64,000 nt of DNA from VYFG01 sp965213885. Its GTDB lineage: Bacteria; Pseudomonadota; Gammaproteobacteria; Arenicellales; Poriferihabitantaceae. The notes under the pieces are model-generated. The model was not told where the DNA came from, made no database searches, and saw only the letters and a program-made list of their open reading frames with translations. The translations under genes and the position numbers were made by a program. Positions 36,023 through 44,623 of the stretch are shown here, piece after piece. The stretch's first letter is position 1; each line of letters starts with the position of its first letter. Where the stretch lies: NCBI GenBank assembly GCA_965213885.1, contig OZ243919.1, positions 2,170,001 through 2,234,000 of the forward strand. The letters run 5' to 3'.

Positions 36023-36493
36023 GTGGCCAAACCCAGGAAAAAAACCGACCCCAACACCATTGCCGTCAACCGCAAGGCGACCTTCGACTATTTCATCGAG
36101 GAACCGTATGAGACGGGCATCGCCCTGGAAGGCTGGGAAGTCAAGAGTCTCCGGGAAGGCCGCGCCCAGCTCAAGGAAAGCTACGTGATCGTGCAGAACG
36201 GGGAGGTGTTCCTTGTCGGCGCCCATATTTCGCCACTGATCCAGGCCAGCAGCCATATCCGCCCCGATCCGACCAGGGCCAGAAAGCTGCTCCTCCACAG
36301 GAAGGAAATCAACAAGCTGATCGGCGCCACCGAGCGCGAGGGCTACACCCTGGTGCCACTTGCGCTGTACTGGTCAAGGGGAAAGGCCAAACTGAGGATC
36401 GCACTTGCAAAGGGCAAGAAACAGCACGACAAGCGCCAGACCATCAAGCAGCGGGAATGGGAACGGGACAGGGCGAGGCTGCTAAAGCGGTAG
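36023..36493 (+). CDS. smpB: SsrA-binding protein
   Basis: Brings tmRNA to stalled ribosomes. It has 156 residues with NRKATFDYFIEEPYETGIAL, EGWEVKSLREGRAQLKESYV, HIRPDPTRARKLLLHRKEI and the basic C-terminal tail (KGKKQHDKRQTIKQREWERD) that mimics the anticodon side in the A site. The start is GTG at 36023. Its partner RNA gene ssrA starts 73 bp downstream. Confidence 0.97.
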   Translation: MAKPRKKTDPNTIAVNRKATFDYFIEEPYETGIALEGWEVKSLREGRAQLKESYVIVQNGEVFLVGAHISPLIQASSHIRPDPTRARKLLLHRKEINKLIGATEREGYTLVPLALYWSRGKAKLRIALAKGKKQHDKRQTIKQREWERDRARLLKR

Positions 36494-36524
36494 ACGGGGC
36501 GGCCGCGGGCACTTGAAAAACTCC

Positions 36525-36554
36525 TTTCAGTCACGCCGCTTTCGGGTGTAGAAT
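36525..36554 (+). promoter_or_regulatory. Promoter candidate of ssrA
   Basis: TAGAAT at 36549-36554 lies 12 bp before the mature 5' end of tmRNA. TTTCAG at 36525-36530 (18-bp spacer) is a weak -35. A short 5' leader to be trimmed by RNase P would result. Confidence 0.45.
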
Positions 36555-36566
36555 CGCCTGTTCTAT

Positions 36567-36924
36567 GGGGGTGACTGGCTTCGACGTCGGTCGCGAAACC
36601 ATCGGAGCATGCCGAGGTGCAGAGTTCCTCGCAAATCCAGCTGCATAAGAATAGTTGCCAACGACGACAACTACGCACTAGCGGCTTAAGTCCCGCTAGT
36701 CCTTCCACCCGGCTCGCCTGTCGGCTTGGGCTCGGAAGGTCATTCCAGACAGGATCGCTTGCCGGCTGTGCCTGTTAGCCGGCTGCTAAAGGTAAGCAGG
36801 CTCGCTGTTCGGTAAGTTTGTCTGCCAACTGGCCGGATGGTTAACCTGAAGCGCAGACTAAGCATGTAGTTGCCGGTGAGCGTAGGGCTTGCGGACGCGG
36901 GTTCAATTCCCGCCACCTCCACCA
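36567..36924 (+). ncRNA. ssrA: Transfer-messenger RNA (tmRNA)
   Basis: The acceptor stem GGGGGTG (36567-36573) pairs with CACCTCC before the discriminator A and encoded CCA at the 3' end, and the T arm GGTTCAATTCC is present. The tag reading frame 36657-36689 encodes ANDDNYALAA followed by TAA, a normal proteolysis tag ending in ALAA. A short hairpin (ACTAGCGG...CCGCTAGT) around the tag stop is also seen. A 6-bp hairpin GACATT/AATGTC follows the gene at 36929-36944 without a T-run. It lies next to smpB. Confidence 0.97.
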
Positions 36925-37065
36925 CTGAGACATTCGATAATGTCCGACAATATCCTATTATATCTTTTAATTCAGTATTTTATCGTACACTGACATCCTA
37001 TGCAGTGCAGTGCTGCGTTGTAAGATCCGGCAGTTTTAGTACTACTCTTAGTGGAACATTCAGCT

Positions 37066-37661
37066 TCAGTGATGTGAGTCGCCGTGAGGACCGCGGCCCT
37101 TCGGTTGCAATTTTGCTGCCGACATCGCGTGCGGCATGATGAATCCGACAACACCTTCGATCACCTCAGGCAGCCTGCCGGCACGAAGCGCCGCGTTCTC
37201 CAGAAAAGCATTCCACTGACGCTGCTTCTGCTCATCCTCGGCGAAGGCCGGCGGAAGGGCATCAAGCAGGTCCGCCGGGATCTCGGTCTCGCGCCGTTCG
37301 AATGTCGCGACGATTACGCGGGCAAGCCGGTCGTCGTCGAAAGGAAACGACTGACAGAGGAGCCTAATAGTCATAGAAGTCCTTCATCCGACTGTTCGCG
37401 CGCGTACGCGCGCAGGTGAGGTGCCGGAAGGTCCAGCATGCACGGGAAATCGATGACCTCGGCACCCGGCTCCAAGGCGTCTCCAAATGCAACGTCAACT
37501 GTCACGGCGATACGGGCTCCACTGATTGACGCGGTCTTGCGCTTCCGCAGTCCGCCGTACTCGAGCTCCTCCCGGATCTGGTCGACACGTACCTCGTTCA
37601 CATCGAAATCGACGCCATCCTCGACTTTGATCGCAAGAATCTCCTTGAACGCTGCCACCAT
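37066..37661 (-). pseudogene. Decayed AbiEii/AbiGii-type nucleotidyltransferase toxin
   Basis: Two adjoining minus-strand frames together cover only the C-terminal half of an AbiEii-family protein. Frame one (37371-37661) has IREELEYGGLRKRKTASISG, VTVDVAFGDALEPGAEVIDF and LDLPAPHLRAYARE. The conserved NSRMKDFYDY motif then appears in a second frame at 37396-37367, followed at once by a TAG. The tail continues in a third frame (37066-37374) with FPFDDDRLARVIVATFERRE TEIP. About 17 residues expected between ARE and NSRMKD are missing, as is the N-terminal catalytic half. The gene is dead. No cognate AbiEi antitoxin gene is visible. The 262 bp upstream, to the second amt gene, show nothing recognisable. 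Confidence 0.75.
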
Positions 37662-37923
37662 CGCCTCCGGGCTTGTACATGGATCCTGTCAATCCGGCCT
37701 CTTGCCTGCGCCCTGGAGTCACCGCCAGCCCATCCATAGTCACTCAACCGGGTGAAAGCCACTCCCGGGGTCCTTATCCGGGGATCGGGGTTAACTATTG
37801 CTATCCGCCCGACTTCAAATGTTAGAATGGAAACTATTTGTTCTTCTGTGCCTTGCTCAATCGGTATGTTGCGGCTAAGCATATTCGTACTTGGCGCCCC
37901 GAGCGCCTGATTCGGAAATACGG

Positions 37924-39312
37924 ATGATGAAAATGAGAGTTCACCTCGAAGCAAAGTGGCTTTTGCCCCTGTCTGCGCTCTGCCTTGCCTTGCTGCCCCG
38001 GACCGTTCTGGCAGCCGTTGATGCGGAATCCGCATTCGTCTTCAACACCTTTTCATTTCTGATCTGGGGTGCGCTGGTGATGTGGATGTGCGCCGGCTTC
38101 ACCATGCTGGAGGCAGGTTCGGTCCGTACCAAGAATGCATCGGTCATCTGCCTCAAGAATATCGGACTTTATTCCATTGCAGGCATTGCGTACTACATCG
38201 TGGGGTACAACCTCATGTATGTGGAAGTCAATGACCTGGTCGGAACCCTGACCCTGTTCTACAACTCGACCCCGGAAGAGGTCTCGCTTTTGGCCGATGG
38301 ATCCGAAAGCGCGTCCGCATCGGTGGTGAGCGCCGGCTATTCAACCATGTCGGACTGGTTCTTCCAGATGGTGTTCGTCGCGACAACGGCGTCCATCGTA
38401 TCCGGCGCGCTGGCCGAAAGAGTGAAATTGTGGTCGTTCTTCGCCTTCATACTGGTTCTCACAGCCTTCATTTACCCCATCATCGGCGCATGGACTTGGG
38501 GTGGCGGTTGGCTGAACCAGATGGGCTTCAAGGACTTTGCCGGTTCTACCATAGTGCACTCCACCGGCGGCTGGGCCGCCCTGGCGGGGGCCCTGGTCAT
38601 CGGCGCAAGGTCCGGCAAATTCCGCAAGGACGGAACCGTTAGGCTCACGCCGCCCTCCAATGTGCCTGCAGTGACGCTGGGAATCTTCATCCTCTGGCTC
38701 GGCTGGTTCGGATTCAACGGTGGTTCCCAGCTTGCGCTCGGCAGTGCCGCAGATGCGGTGGCCATGGGCATTGTTCTCGCGAACACCAACCTGGCGGCAG
38801 CGGCAGGGGTACTGGTAGCCGTCAGTGTTTCCCGGCCGATTTTCGGGAGGGTGGACCTGTTGAGCGTCCTGAACGGGGCGATCGGCGGCCTGGTAGCGAT
38901 TACCGCGGGACCGGACATGGTCAATCACATCTGGGCGATCCTGATCGGCGGAATTGGTGGCCTGGTCTGCACTGTCGGTATGCGACTGCTTGAGCGGTGG
39001 AGGGTTGACGACGTAGTCGGCGCCATTCCGGCACACCTGTTCGCCGGGGTCTGGGGCACGCTCGCCGTCTGCATCGTATCCGGCGGCAACCTCCTGACCC
39101 AACTGACCGGGATTGTCGCCATCGGCGCCTTTGTATTTACCACTTCCTACCTTGTTTGGTCTGTCCTGAGCCGGACGCTGGGGTGTCGCGTATCCCCCAC
39201 GGTGGAGGAATTGGGGCAGGATACTGCCGAACTGGGCATCGAAGCCTACCCCGAATTCGTGCTGATGCCGGATATGGAGCTTACAGAGGACATGGAAAAA
39301 ATTGATGATTGA
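37924..39312 (+). CDS. Second ammonium transporter (Amt), with signal peptide
   Basis: A 462-residue Amt channel. Unlike the first amtB in this window it has a cleavable-looking N-terminal signal (WLLPLSALCLALLPRTVLAA). Motifs: LVMWMCAGFTMLEAGSVRTK, the pore His in STIVHSTGGWAALAG, the second in AIPAHLFAGVWGTL and the tail AELGIEAYPEF. An insert-like segment (NSTPEEVSLLADGSESASAS) occurs in an early loop. No glnK is adjacent; instead a STAS gene follows after 69 bp. The ATG at 37924 is used; a second in-frame ATG is the next codon. No clear sigma-54 element is seen upstream. Confidence 0.93.
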   Translation: MMKMRVHLEAKWLLPLSALCLALLPRTVLAAVDAESAFVFNTFSFLIWGALVMWMCAGFTMLEAGSVRTKNASVICLKNIGLYSIAGIAYYIVGYNLMYVEVNDLVGTLTLFYNSTPEEVSLLADGSESASASVVSAGYSTMSDWFFQMVFVATTASIVSGALAERVKLWSFFAFILVLTAFIYPIIGAWTWGGGWLNQMGFKDFAGSTIVHSTGGWAALAGALVIGARSGKFRKDGTVRLTPPSNVPAVTLGIFILWLGWFGFNGGSQLALGSAADAVAMGIVLANTNLAAAAGVLVAVSVSRPIFGRVDLLSVLNGAIGGLVAITAGPDMVNHIWAILIGGIGGLVCTVGMRLLERWRVDDVVGAIPAHLFAGVWGTLAVCIVSGGNLLTQLTGIVAIGAFVFTTSYLVWSVLSRTLGCRVSPTVEELGQDTAELGIEAYPEFVLMPDMELTEDMEKIDD

Positions 39313-39381
39313 TATATAATCCTCCTCTGAGCGCCCTTCAGTGAGTTTCCTGTAATACCAATTTACGAGAAAGCAACGATC

Positions 39382-39714
39382 ATGTTGGAAGTTGAGCACG
39401 AGCAGAACACCCTGATATTGAAGATCTCCGGCCGGATTGACGGCAGCAACGCTGGAGACTTCCAGTCTAAAGTTCAGGAGTCGATACCCACAGACACCGG
39501 CTCGGTCATTCTGGACATGAATGATCTGATCTATATCAGCAGTGCCGGACTGCGGGTCATTCTGTTACTGGCCAAGAATCTCAGGAGCAAGAAGGGGAAA
39601 CTGGCCATGTGTTCCGTGGCTGGACCTGTGAAGGACGTCTTCACGATTAGTGGTTTCAGTGCCATCATCCCCACCTATGACGACCGGTCCAGTGCCCTTA
39701 GCGCAATAGCCTAG
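39382..39714 (+). CDS. STAS-domain anti-sigma factor antagonist-like protein
   Basis: A 110-residue single STAS domain like SpoIIAA/RsbV. Seen are the N-terminal strand TLILKISGRIDGSNAGDF, VILDMNDLIYISSAGLRVIL with the Ser-Ser-Ala-Gly phospho-acceptor site, and a C-terminal helix with FTISGFSAIIPTYDDRSSAL. Such proteins are phosphorylated by an RsbW-type kinase and dephosphorylated by an RsbU-type phosphatase, both encoded 2.3-5 kb downstream on the other strand. It probably shares a transcript with the second amt gene. Confidence 0.92.
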   Translation: MLEVEHEQNTLILKISGRIDGSNAGDFQSKVQESIPTDTGSVILDMNDLIYISSAGLRVILLLAKNLRSKKGKLAMCSVAGPVKDVFTISGFSAIIPTYDDRSSALSAIA

Positions 39715-40092
39715 AGCATCTCCACATCCCCAGGGCATCAGCACTGAACCGCTCACCTCTCTGCAAGGAAAACCAATCGAACCCCAATGTGAGATCAACC
39801 GGGGCGCCGCCGGGAGGTATGCAGCTCTGGAGCTTGGCAGGCTTTGGCGTGTATGATCGGGGCCCTGCACTGCACGGGGATCGGGAAACCATCCGCAACG
39901 TCCTTCCGCTGATACCCGCTGCGGAAAGCGTGCAAGGTAGCGATACTCCCTGCGAACTTTCCAATGTTGTCCGTGTTGATCGACCGACACGCAGGTCCCT
40001 GAACACATCCGGACTCTGTGATTCGGCTTGTTTGGTACGGCCCGGCGAACAGTTTGCCGGGATCATTGCACCATAAGTTCAGAATCTTCCAC
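39715..40092. other. Intergenic stretch, no gene recognised
   Basis: This 378-bp gap lies between the STAS gene and the decarboxylase. The short frames in it look like chance products and match nothing I recognise. No clear terminator, RNA or repeat is visible. Confidence 0.4.
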
Positions 40093-41571
40093 ATGAGTGA
40101 TCGATTCTCATATCCTCAGGCACTGTCACCCGAGGAATTCCGCCGTTTGGGTACTCAGGTCATCGAACTCGCAGCGCGCCATCTGGAGACTGTGGTCGAA
40201 CTGCCGATTCGGCCGGTACCCCCGGAAGAGGTCAAGTCGCAGTTGCTGGACCAGCCATTGCCCCGGGAAGGGCGGTCACCTGAAGACATGCTGGCTTTTC
40301 TGGAGCAGAACATGATGCCGTATTCACGCGGCAACGGTCATCCGGGCTACATGGGCTGGGTGATCTCTCCCCCGGCTCATATGGCCGTGCTGACGGATCT
40401 GCTGGGTGCGGCAATAGATACGAATTGCGGCGGTGGCCATCCGACCGCCACCTGGCTGGAAAGATGCGCCATCCGCTGGATCAAGGCGCTCCTTGGCTAC
40501 GAATCCCCCGGCAGTCATGGCCTGTTGGTGTCCGGGGGATCGATGGCGAGCCTCACCGCCATCGCGGCAGCCCGGTACGCCGCGACCCGGCGTGCAGGCT
40601 GGGATATCCGTCAGCAGGGCTTGTGCGGAGGGCCGGATCTGGTCCTCTATGCTTCCCGTGAGACGCATTCCTGTATTACCAAGGCGGTGGAGTTGATGGG
40701 TATGGGCCAGAATGCCATCCGCTTCGTGGAAACCGATGAACAGTACGGCATTGAACTTGATGCCCTTGACGCCGCGGTTGAAGAGGACATCCGGGGTGGA
40801 CGGGTGCCTTTCTGTATCGTGGGCAATGCCGGCACGGCCAACACGGGGGCCGTGGACAATATGGCGGCCCTGGCCGACATCTGCGAACGACATGGCATCT
40901 GGTTGCACGTGGACGGCTCCTACGGGGCGTTTGGCGTGATGGATCCCCAATGTGCGAACCTGTTTGCGGGCATGGAGCGTGCGGATTCCATCGCACTCGA
41001 TCCGCACAAGTGGCTTTCGACCCCGTTTGACTGCGGTTGCGTCCTGGTGCGCGACAGGCATGTCCTCCGGGAATGCTTTTCCCTGATTTCACCACTCATC
41101 CGCCAGGTGGGCATGGATTCCGATGATCTTGGTGCACAGCATGAGTATGGTCTTGAACTCAGCCGCTCATTCCGTGCCCTCAAGGTCTGGTCGGTTCTGT
41201 CGCATGTCGGCGTGGATGGGTTCCGTGACACCATAATCCGCCAGAACGCCATGGCAGCCGATCTGGCGGATTATGTGCAGCAGTCCGATGAACTAGAGCT
41301 TCTGGCGCCCACGGTCCTTTCGGTGGTGTGTTTCCGTTACGTGCCGCCGACCCTGGATGCCGACGACGGACGTCTCAATGCCCTGAACAGGGAGATCGTC
41401 GTGAAACTCCAGGCAGAAGGCCGTGTCTATCCCTCCAGCACCGAACTCGAGGGACGGTTTGCCATCCGGGCGAACATTTTCCACTATGCAGCCGATCGCA
41501 GTGATGTGGACGCCCTGATCCAGGGCGTCAGGCGATACGGCAACGAGTTGATGCAGGGTAATAGCCGGTAG
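40093..41571 (+). CDS. PLP-dependent amino-acid decarboxylase (group II, aromatic type)
   Basis: A 492-residue fold-type I decarboxylase. The Schiff-base Lys lies in ALDPHKWLSTPFDCGCVLVR. HVDGSYGAF holds the PLP-binding Asp, and GNAGTANTGAVDNMAALADI and ERCAIRWIKALLGY are typical of the aromatic-L-amino-acid/tyrosine decarboxylase group. It removes the carboxyl group of an amino acid to give an amine; which amino acid cannot be told. The ATG at 40093 gives MSDRFSYPQALSPEEFRRLG. It may make a signal or substrate for the sensor/transporter operon that converges on it, which is speculation from context. Confidence 0.9.
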   Translation: MSDRFSYPQALSPEEFRRLGTQVIELAARHLETVVELPIRPVPPEEVKSQLLDQPLPREGRSPEDMLAFLEQNMMPYSRGNGHPGYMGWVISPPAHMAVLTDLLGAAIDTNCGGGHPTATWLERCAIRWIKALLGYESPGSHGLLVSGGSMASLTAIAAARYAATRRAGWDIRQQGLCGGPDLVLYASRETHSCITKAVELMGMGQNAIRFVETDEQYGIELDALDAAVEEDIRGGRVPFCIVGNAGTANTGAVDNMAALADICERHGIWLHVDGSYGAFGVMDPQCANLFAGMERADSIALDPHKWLSTPFDCGCVLVRDRHVLRECFSLISPLIRQVGMDSDDLGAQHEYGLELSRSFRALKVWSVLSHVGVDGFRDTIIRQNAMAADLADYVQQSDELELLAPTVLSVVCFRYVPPTLDADDGRLNALNREIVVKLQAEGRVYPSSTELEGRFAIRANIFHYAADRSDVDALIQGVRRYGNELMQGNSR

Positions 41572-42025
41572 ACCGGAATCCGCACATCAAGGACGACCCG
41601 CACGAACGGAGTCCACTTCTTCGTCGATCAGGTCATCAGTTATTGCTGGTCAGATGTGCCCGCACGCTCCTTCCCAAGGGCGATCACGGTGGCCGAATCC
41701 AGGAAATTGAAACGGCAGTACCGACATCTTCTTCATCCGGATACTCCGTGTCGGAATCGGGCGCAGACAGGCGCTCCGATTCCAGGTGCGCCAACCTGTC
41801 GTCAGTGGCCCTGTCATGCACAATTCCACCGTCACCTCACTTTCTGGGTTGAAGTGGGATGTCATGTGGATCACCCAGCGGTTCGGTTCCGGGCACTCAC
41901 CCCGGTCAATCAGTGGCACATGATGATGCGCCTTACCTGTCTCCCGGGTGCCTGCTCTGCTCCCCGGCATTGCCTCGAAATTCCGATCACAACAGTCCCA
42001 GGACCCCGGGCCGGCATGAATCAGG
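41572..42025. other. Convergent intergenic region with a large hairpin
   Basis: This 454-bp gap lies between the decarboxylase (plus) and the RsbW-like gene (minus). It holds a strong stem-loop at 41753-41783: GGAATCGG+GCGC pairs with GCGC+CCGATTCC, with a one-base bulge and the 6-nt loop AGACAG. No T-run follows on either side. Otherwise I see only GC-rich chance frames. Confidence 0.5.
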
Positions 42026-42460
42026 CTATCGTTCCTTGGATTCCTGCACGAGTGTGATCCGGTTGATACCGCCAACTCTCTGGTAATTGAAGTCACTGGT
42101 GAGGGTCTTGACGAAAAATACGCCAAGCCCGCCAATGCGCCGGCCCTCGACATCGGCATCGAGATCGGGGACGGGCGCATCCTCGAATGGATTGAATGGA
42201 GCCCCGTCATCTTCCATGACAACCGTCAGCGTGCCTTCGTCAACACTGAGGACCACCCGGATTGCGTCATCCCTATCATCAAGTTTTCCATAGCTGATGG
42301 AATTGGTGATCAGTTCGTCAAGCGCCAGATTGGTATTGAATATCCATTGCAGTTCCCAGTCATGGGCTTCTCCAAAGGACTTGATCTCATCTGCTATGCG
42401 AGTGATTTCAGTCAAATCATTACGCAAGGCCAAAATAAGGGTTTGCTGGTCAGGCATCAC
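42026..42460 (-). CDS. RsbW-like anti-sigma serine kinase (HATPase_c_2)
   Basis: A 144-residue GHKL-fold ATPase. The N box is NLALDELITNSISYG, the G1 box VMEDDGAPFNPFED and the G2 region RRIGGLGVFFVKTLTSDFNY. This is the architecture of RsbW/SpoIIAB kinases that phosphorylate STAS antagonists and sequester a sigma factor or another output. No sigma factor gene is in the window. It is the last gene of a minus-strand operon, 30 bp after the phosphatase gene. Two consecutive Met codons make the exact start uncertain by one residue. Confidence 0.9.
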   Translation of the reverse strand: MMPDQQTLILALRNDLTEITRIADEIKSFGEAHDWELQWIFNTNLALDELITNSISYGKLDDRDDAIRVVLSVDEGTLTVVMEDDGAPFNPFEDAPVPDLDADVEGRRIGGLGVFFVKTLTSDFNYQRVGGINRITLVQESKER

Positions 42461-42490
42461 ACTCCTCCCCTCTTTGCCATGATTCTTGAA

Positions 42491-44593
42491 TCAATCGGCT
42501 GAATAGTGCAGGACCACGCAGGTTATATCGTCAAACTGCGGGGCATCACCAACGAACTCTTCCACTGTACTGACCAGATGCTTGATATCCTCTTCCGGAG
42601 TTTGTCCGGGATCCAGGGCGCTGATCGTTTCCAGAGTTCTGTCATCCCCGAACGCCTCCCCTTCACAGTTGAAGGATTCGGGTATGCCATCTGTCATCAT
42701 GATGATTCGCGAACCGTCCTCCAGCGAGACAGTCGTCTCACTGTAAACCAGATCATCAATCAAGGCCAGTACAGCCCCCTCCGTCTGTTCCAGTACACGG
42801 GTGCCTTTGCTGTCTGAAACAATCGGCGGGTTGTGACCTCCGGTGGAATACGTCAAGGTTCCGTTTGCCTCATCCAGGATGCCGTAGAAAAGGGTCACGA
42901 ATAGCTGTTCGTCATTGTTCTTCTCCAGGTAATCGTTCATGTATTCCAGCACGGCGGCCGGGGAGTCGATGTGAAATACGGTACTGCGCAACAGAGTCCG
43001 TGCCATGACCATGAACAGGGCTGCTGGCACCCCCTTTCCCGAAACATCCGCTATGGCGACGCCGATCCGTTTCTCATCAAGACGAAACAGGTCGAAGAAG
43101 TCGCCTCCGACCTCTTTCGCCGGAGTCATGTAGCCGGACGCGGGAAACGGTCCCGAAAGTTCCATGTCGTCCGGAATCAGGGAAAGCTGGACCCGGGTCG
43201 CGATATCGAGCTCCTTCTGTATCGACGCCAGGGCCTCCTTGGTGCGCAACGCCTCGCGCAACCGGTCATGCTGGTCCTGAACCCGGCCTGACATGTGCTG
43301 GAATGCAATGGCCATCATGGCCATGGAGTCGGGTGGTTTCGCGTCATCGTCAACATCATCCGAGAGATTGCGCAGAGCCCGCTGGTCGAAATCTGTCGGG
43401 GTTTCCTGAACAATGGACCGGAGCTTCTCCAGCTCCTGCAGCACCTTTTCACGCTCCTCTCCGTCCAGGGTCTCCGACAGGCCGGTCATCTCCCGAATGA
43501 TGAACCGCTTCTGGCGCGACTGTTGTCGCTCCCGGGAGCGCCGGAACCGATTCAGCGTCACCAGGTCGATGCGGAGCCTGCTGATGGCGTTCGATATCTG
43601 GCCAACCTCGTTGTCGTCGGATACCGAGTCCTCGATCTGTGCCTGCAGATCGCCTTTAGAGAGGGCGTTGAGGACCCTGACACTCTCCGCCAACGGGGAA
43701 AACGCCCGGGACATGTAATAGTTCAGGCCGATCAACAGAACCAGCAGGAGTCCGCCGATCACGAACGCCGAGGGCGTACTGATTGCCTGTTGCCGGGTAA
43801 TCAGTCCGGTGATGTCCTTAACGATGACGATCCGTCCGAGAAGTCCGGAAAGCTCGGCGTTCTGCGGCAGCACCGACACCGAGAAGTACCGTTCCTCCAC
43901 CCGGATGGTCTGGAGCATGTCAATGTTCTGCAGATCGATCTGCTTGCGAAGTTTGCCCCACAGCTCCCTGTCGGAGGACGAAATCAATCGGCCACGCCGG
44001 TTTACAAATACCACTGACGAATCCGTGACGCGTTCCATTTCCTCAATGGCCAGCAGCATGTCCGTGAAGAAGATTGCCATGGCGACCGGCCTGTCCGGGC
44101 CGGCATATAACGGAAATCCGTAAACGACTCCGGTATTTCTTTGCGCATCGTTACCGATACCCCTCGCCGCGGTGCCGTTCTCGATGTTTGTTTTCGCGAT
44201 GCCCGATGAAATGGCCGGGGACTGGAATACGGTAGGCAGGGATGAAAACGCCAGTGCGCCGTCCGCATACACCAGATCGAAACGTCCGACCGCCCCTTCC
44301 TCGTTGAGCCGCGCGAACATATCCCGGCCCAGGGACTGGATCAACGCGGTATCCTGGCGCTCGATTGCACCGATCAGTTCCCTGTTGCCGGTTACCAGCG
44401 ATTCGCTGGCCTCCATCTGCTGGATGATTCCGTTCTTGATCTTGTTCCACAGGCTGATCTGGTCACTGACCGACTCCCGGGCGTACTGGTCCTTGATCAG
44501 ATCTTCCCGTTCAAGACCGACGAAGATGATGCTGGCGCAGATGACCCCGATGGTCAGCATCACAAAGAAACTTATTCGGGTGCGGAGCAGCAT
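42491..44593 (-). CDS. Membrane-bound RsbU/SpoIIE-type PP2C phosphatase with HAMP
   Basis: The 700 residues comprise a transmembrane helix (about 8-25), an extracytoplasmic sensor of about 250 residues, and a second helix (SAFVIGGLLLVLLIGLNYYM). HAMP (about 300-355) and a charged coiled-coil linker follow, then a C-terminal SpoIIE phosphatase domain. Phosphatase motifs: KEVGGDFFDLF, VAIADVSGKGVPAALFM, STGGHNPPIV, IMMTDGIPESFN and FDDITCVVLHYS, with the metal-binding Asp residues present. It should dephosphorylate the STAS protein in response to an outside signal. The gene for a binding protein precedes it by 30 bp. Confidence 0.93.
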   Translation of the reverse strand: MLLRTRISFFVMLTIGVICASIIFVGLEREDLIKDQYARESVSDQISLWNKIKNGIIQQMEASESLVTGNRELIGAIERQDTALIQSLGRDMFARLNEEGAVGRFDLVYADGALAFSSLPTVFQSPAISSGIAKTNIENGTAARGIGNDAQRNTGVVYGFPLYAGPDRPVAMAIFFTDMLLAIEEMERVTDSSVVFVNRRGRLISSSDRELWGKLRKQIDLQNIDMLQTIRVEERYFSVSVLPQNAELSGLLGRIVIVKDITGLITRQQAISTPSAFVIGGLLLVLLIGLNYYMSRAFSPLAESVRVLNALSKGDLQAQIEDSVSDDNEVGQISNAISRLRIDLVTLNRFRRSRERQQSRQKRFIIREMTGLSETLDGEEREKVLQELEKLRSIVQETPTDFDQRALRNLSDDVDDDAKPPDSMAMMAIAFQHMSGRVQDQHDRLREALRTKEALASIQKELDIATRVQLSLIPDDMELSGPFPASGYMTPAKEVGGDFFDLFRLDEKRIGVAIADVSGKGVPAALFMVMARTLLRSTVFHIDSPAAVLEYMNDYLEKNNDEQLFVTLFYGILDEANGTLTYSTGGHNPPIVSDSKGTRVLEQTEGAVLALIDDLVYSETTVSLEDGSRIIMMTDGIPESFNCEGEAFGDDRTLETISALDPGQTPEEDIKHLVSTVEEFVGDAPQFDDITCVVLHYSAD

Positions 44594-44623
44594 GGTTCAG
44601 CCAGATAGGTCCCGGGCAGCTGC

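Noticed and set aside
36925..37923. Duplicate of the ssrA 3' end as an island attachment site
   Set aside because: I looked for a second copy of the terminal GTTCAATTCC...CCACC stretch downstream and did not find one in this window.
41650..42222. 190-codon minus-strand frame between decarboxylase and RsbW genes
   Set aside because: It overlaps the RsbW-like gene in another frame and has no family pattern.
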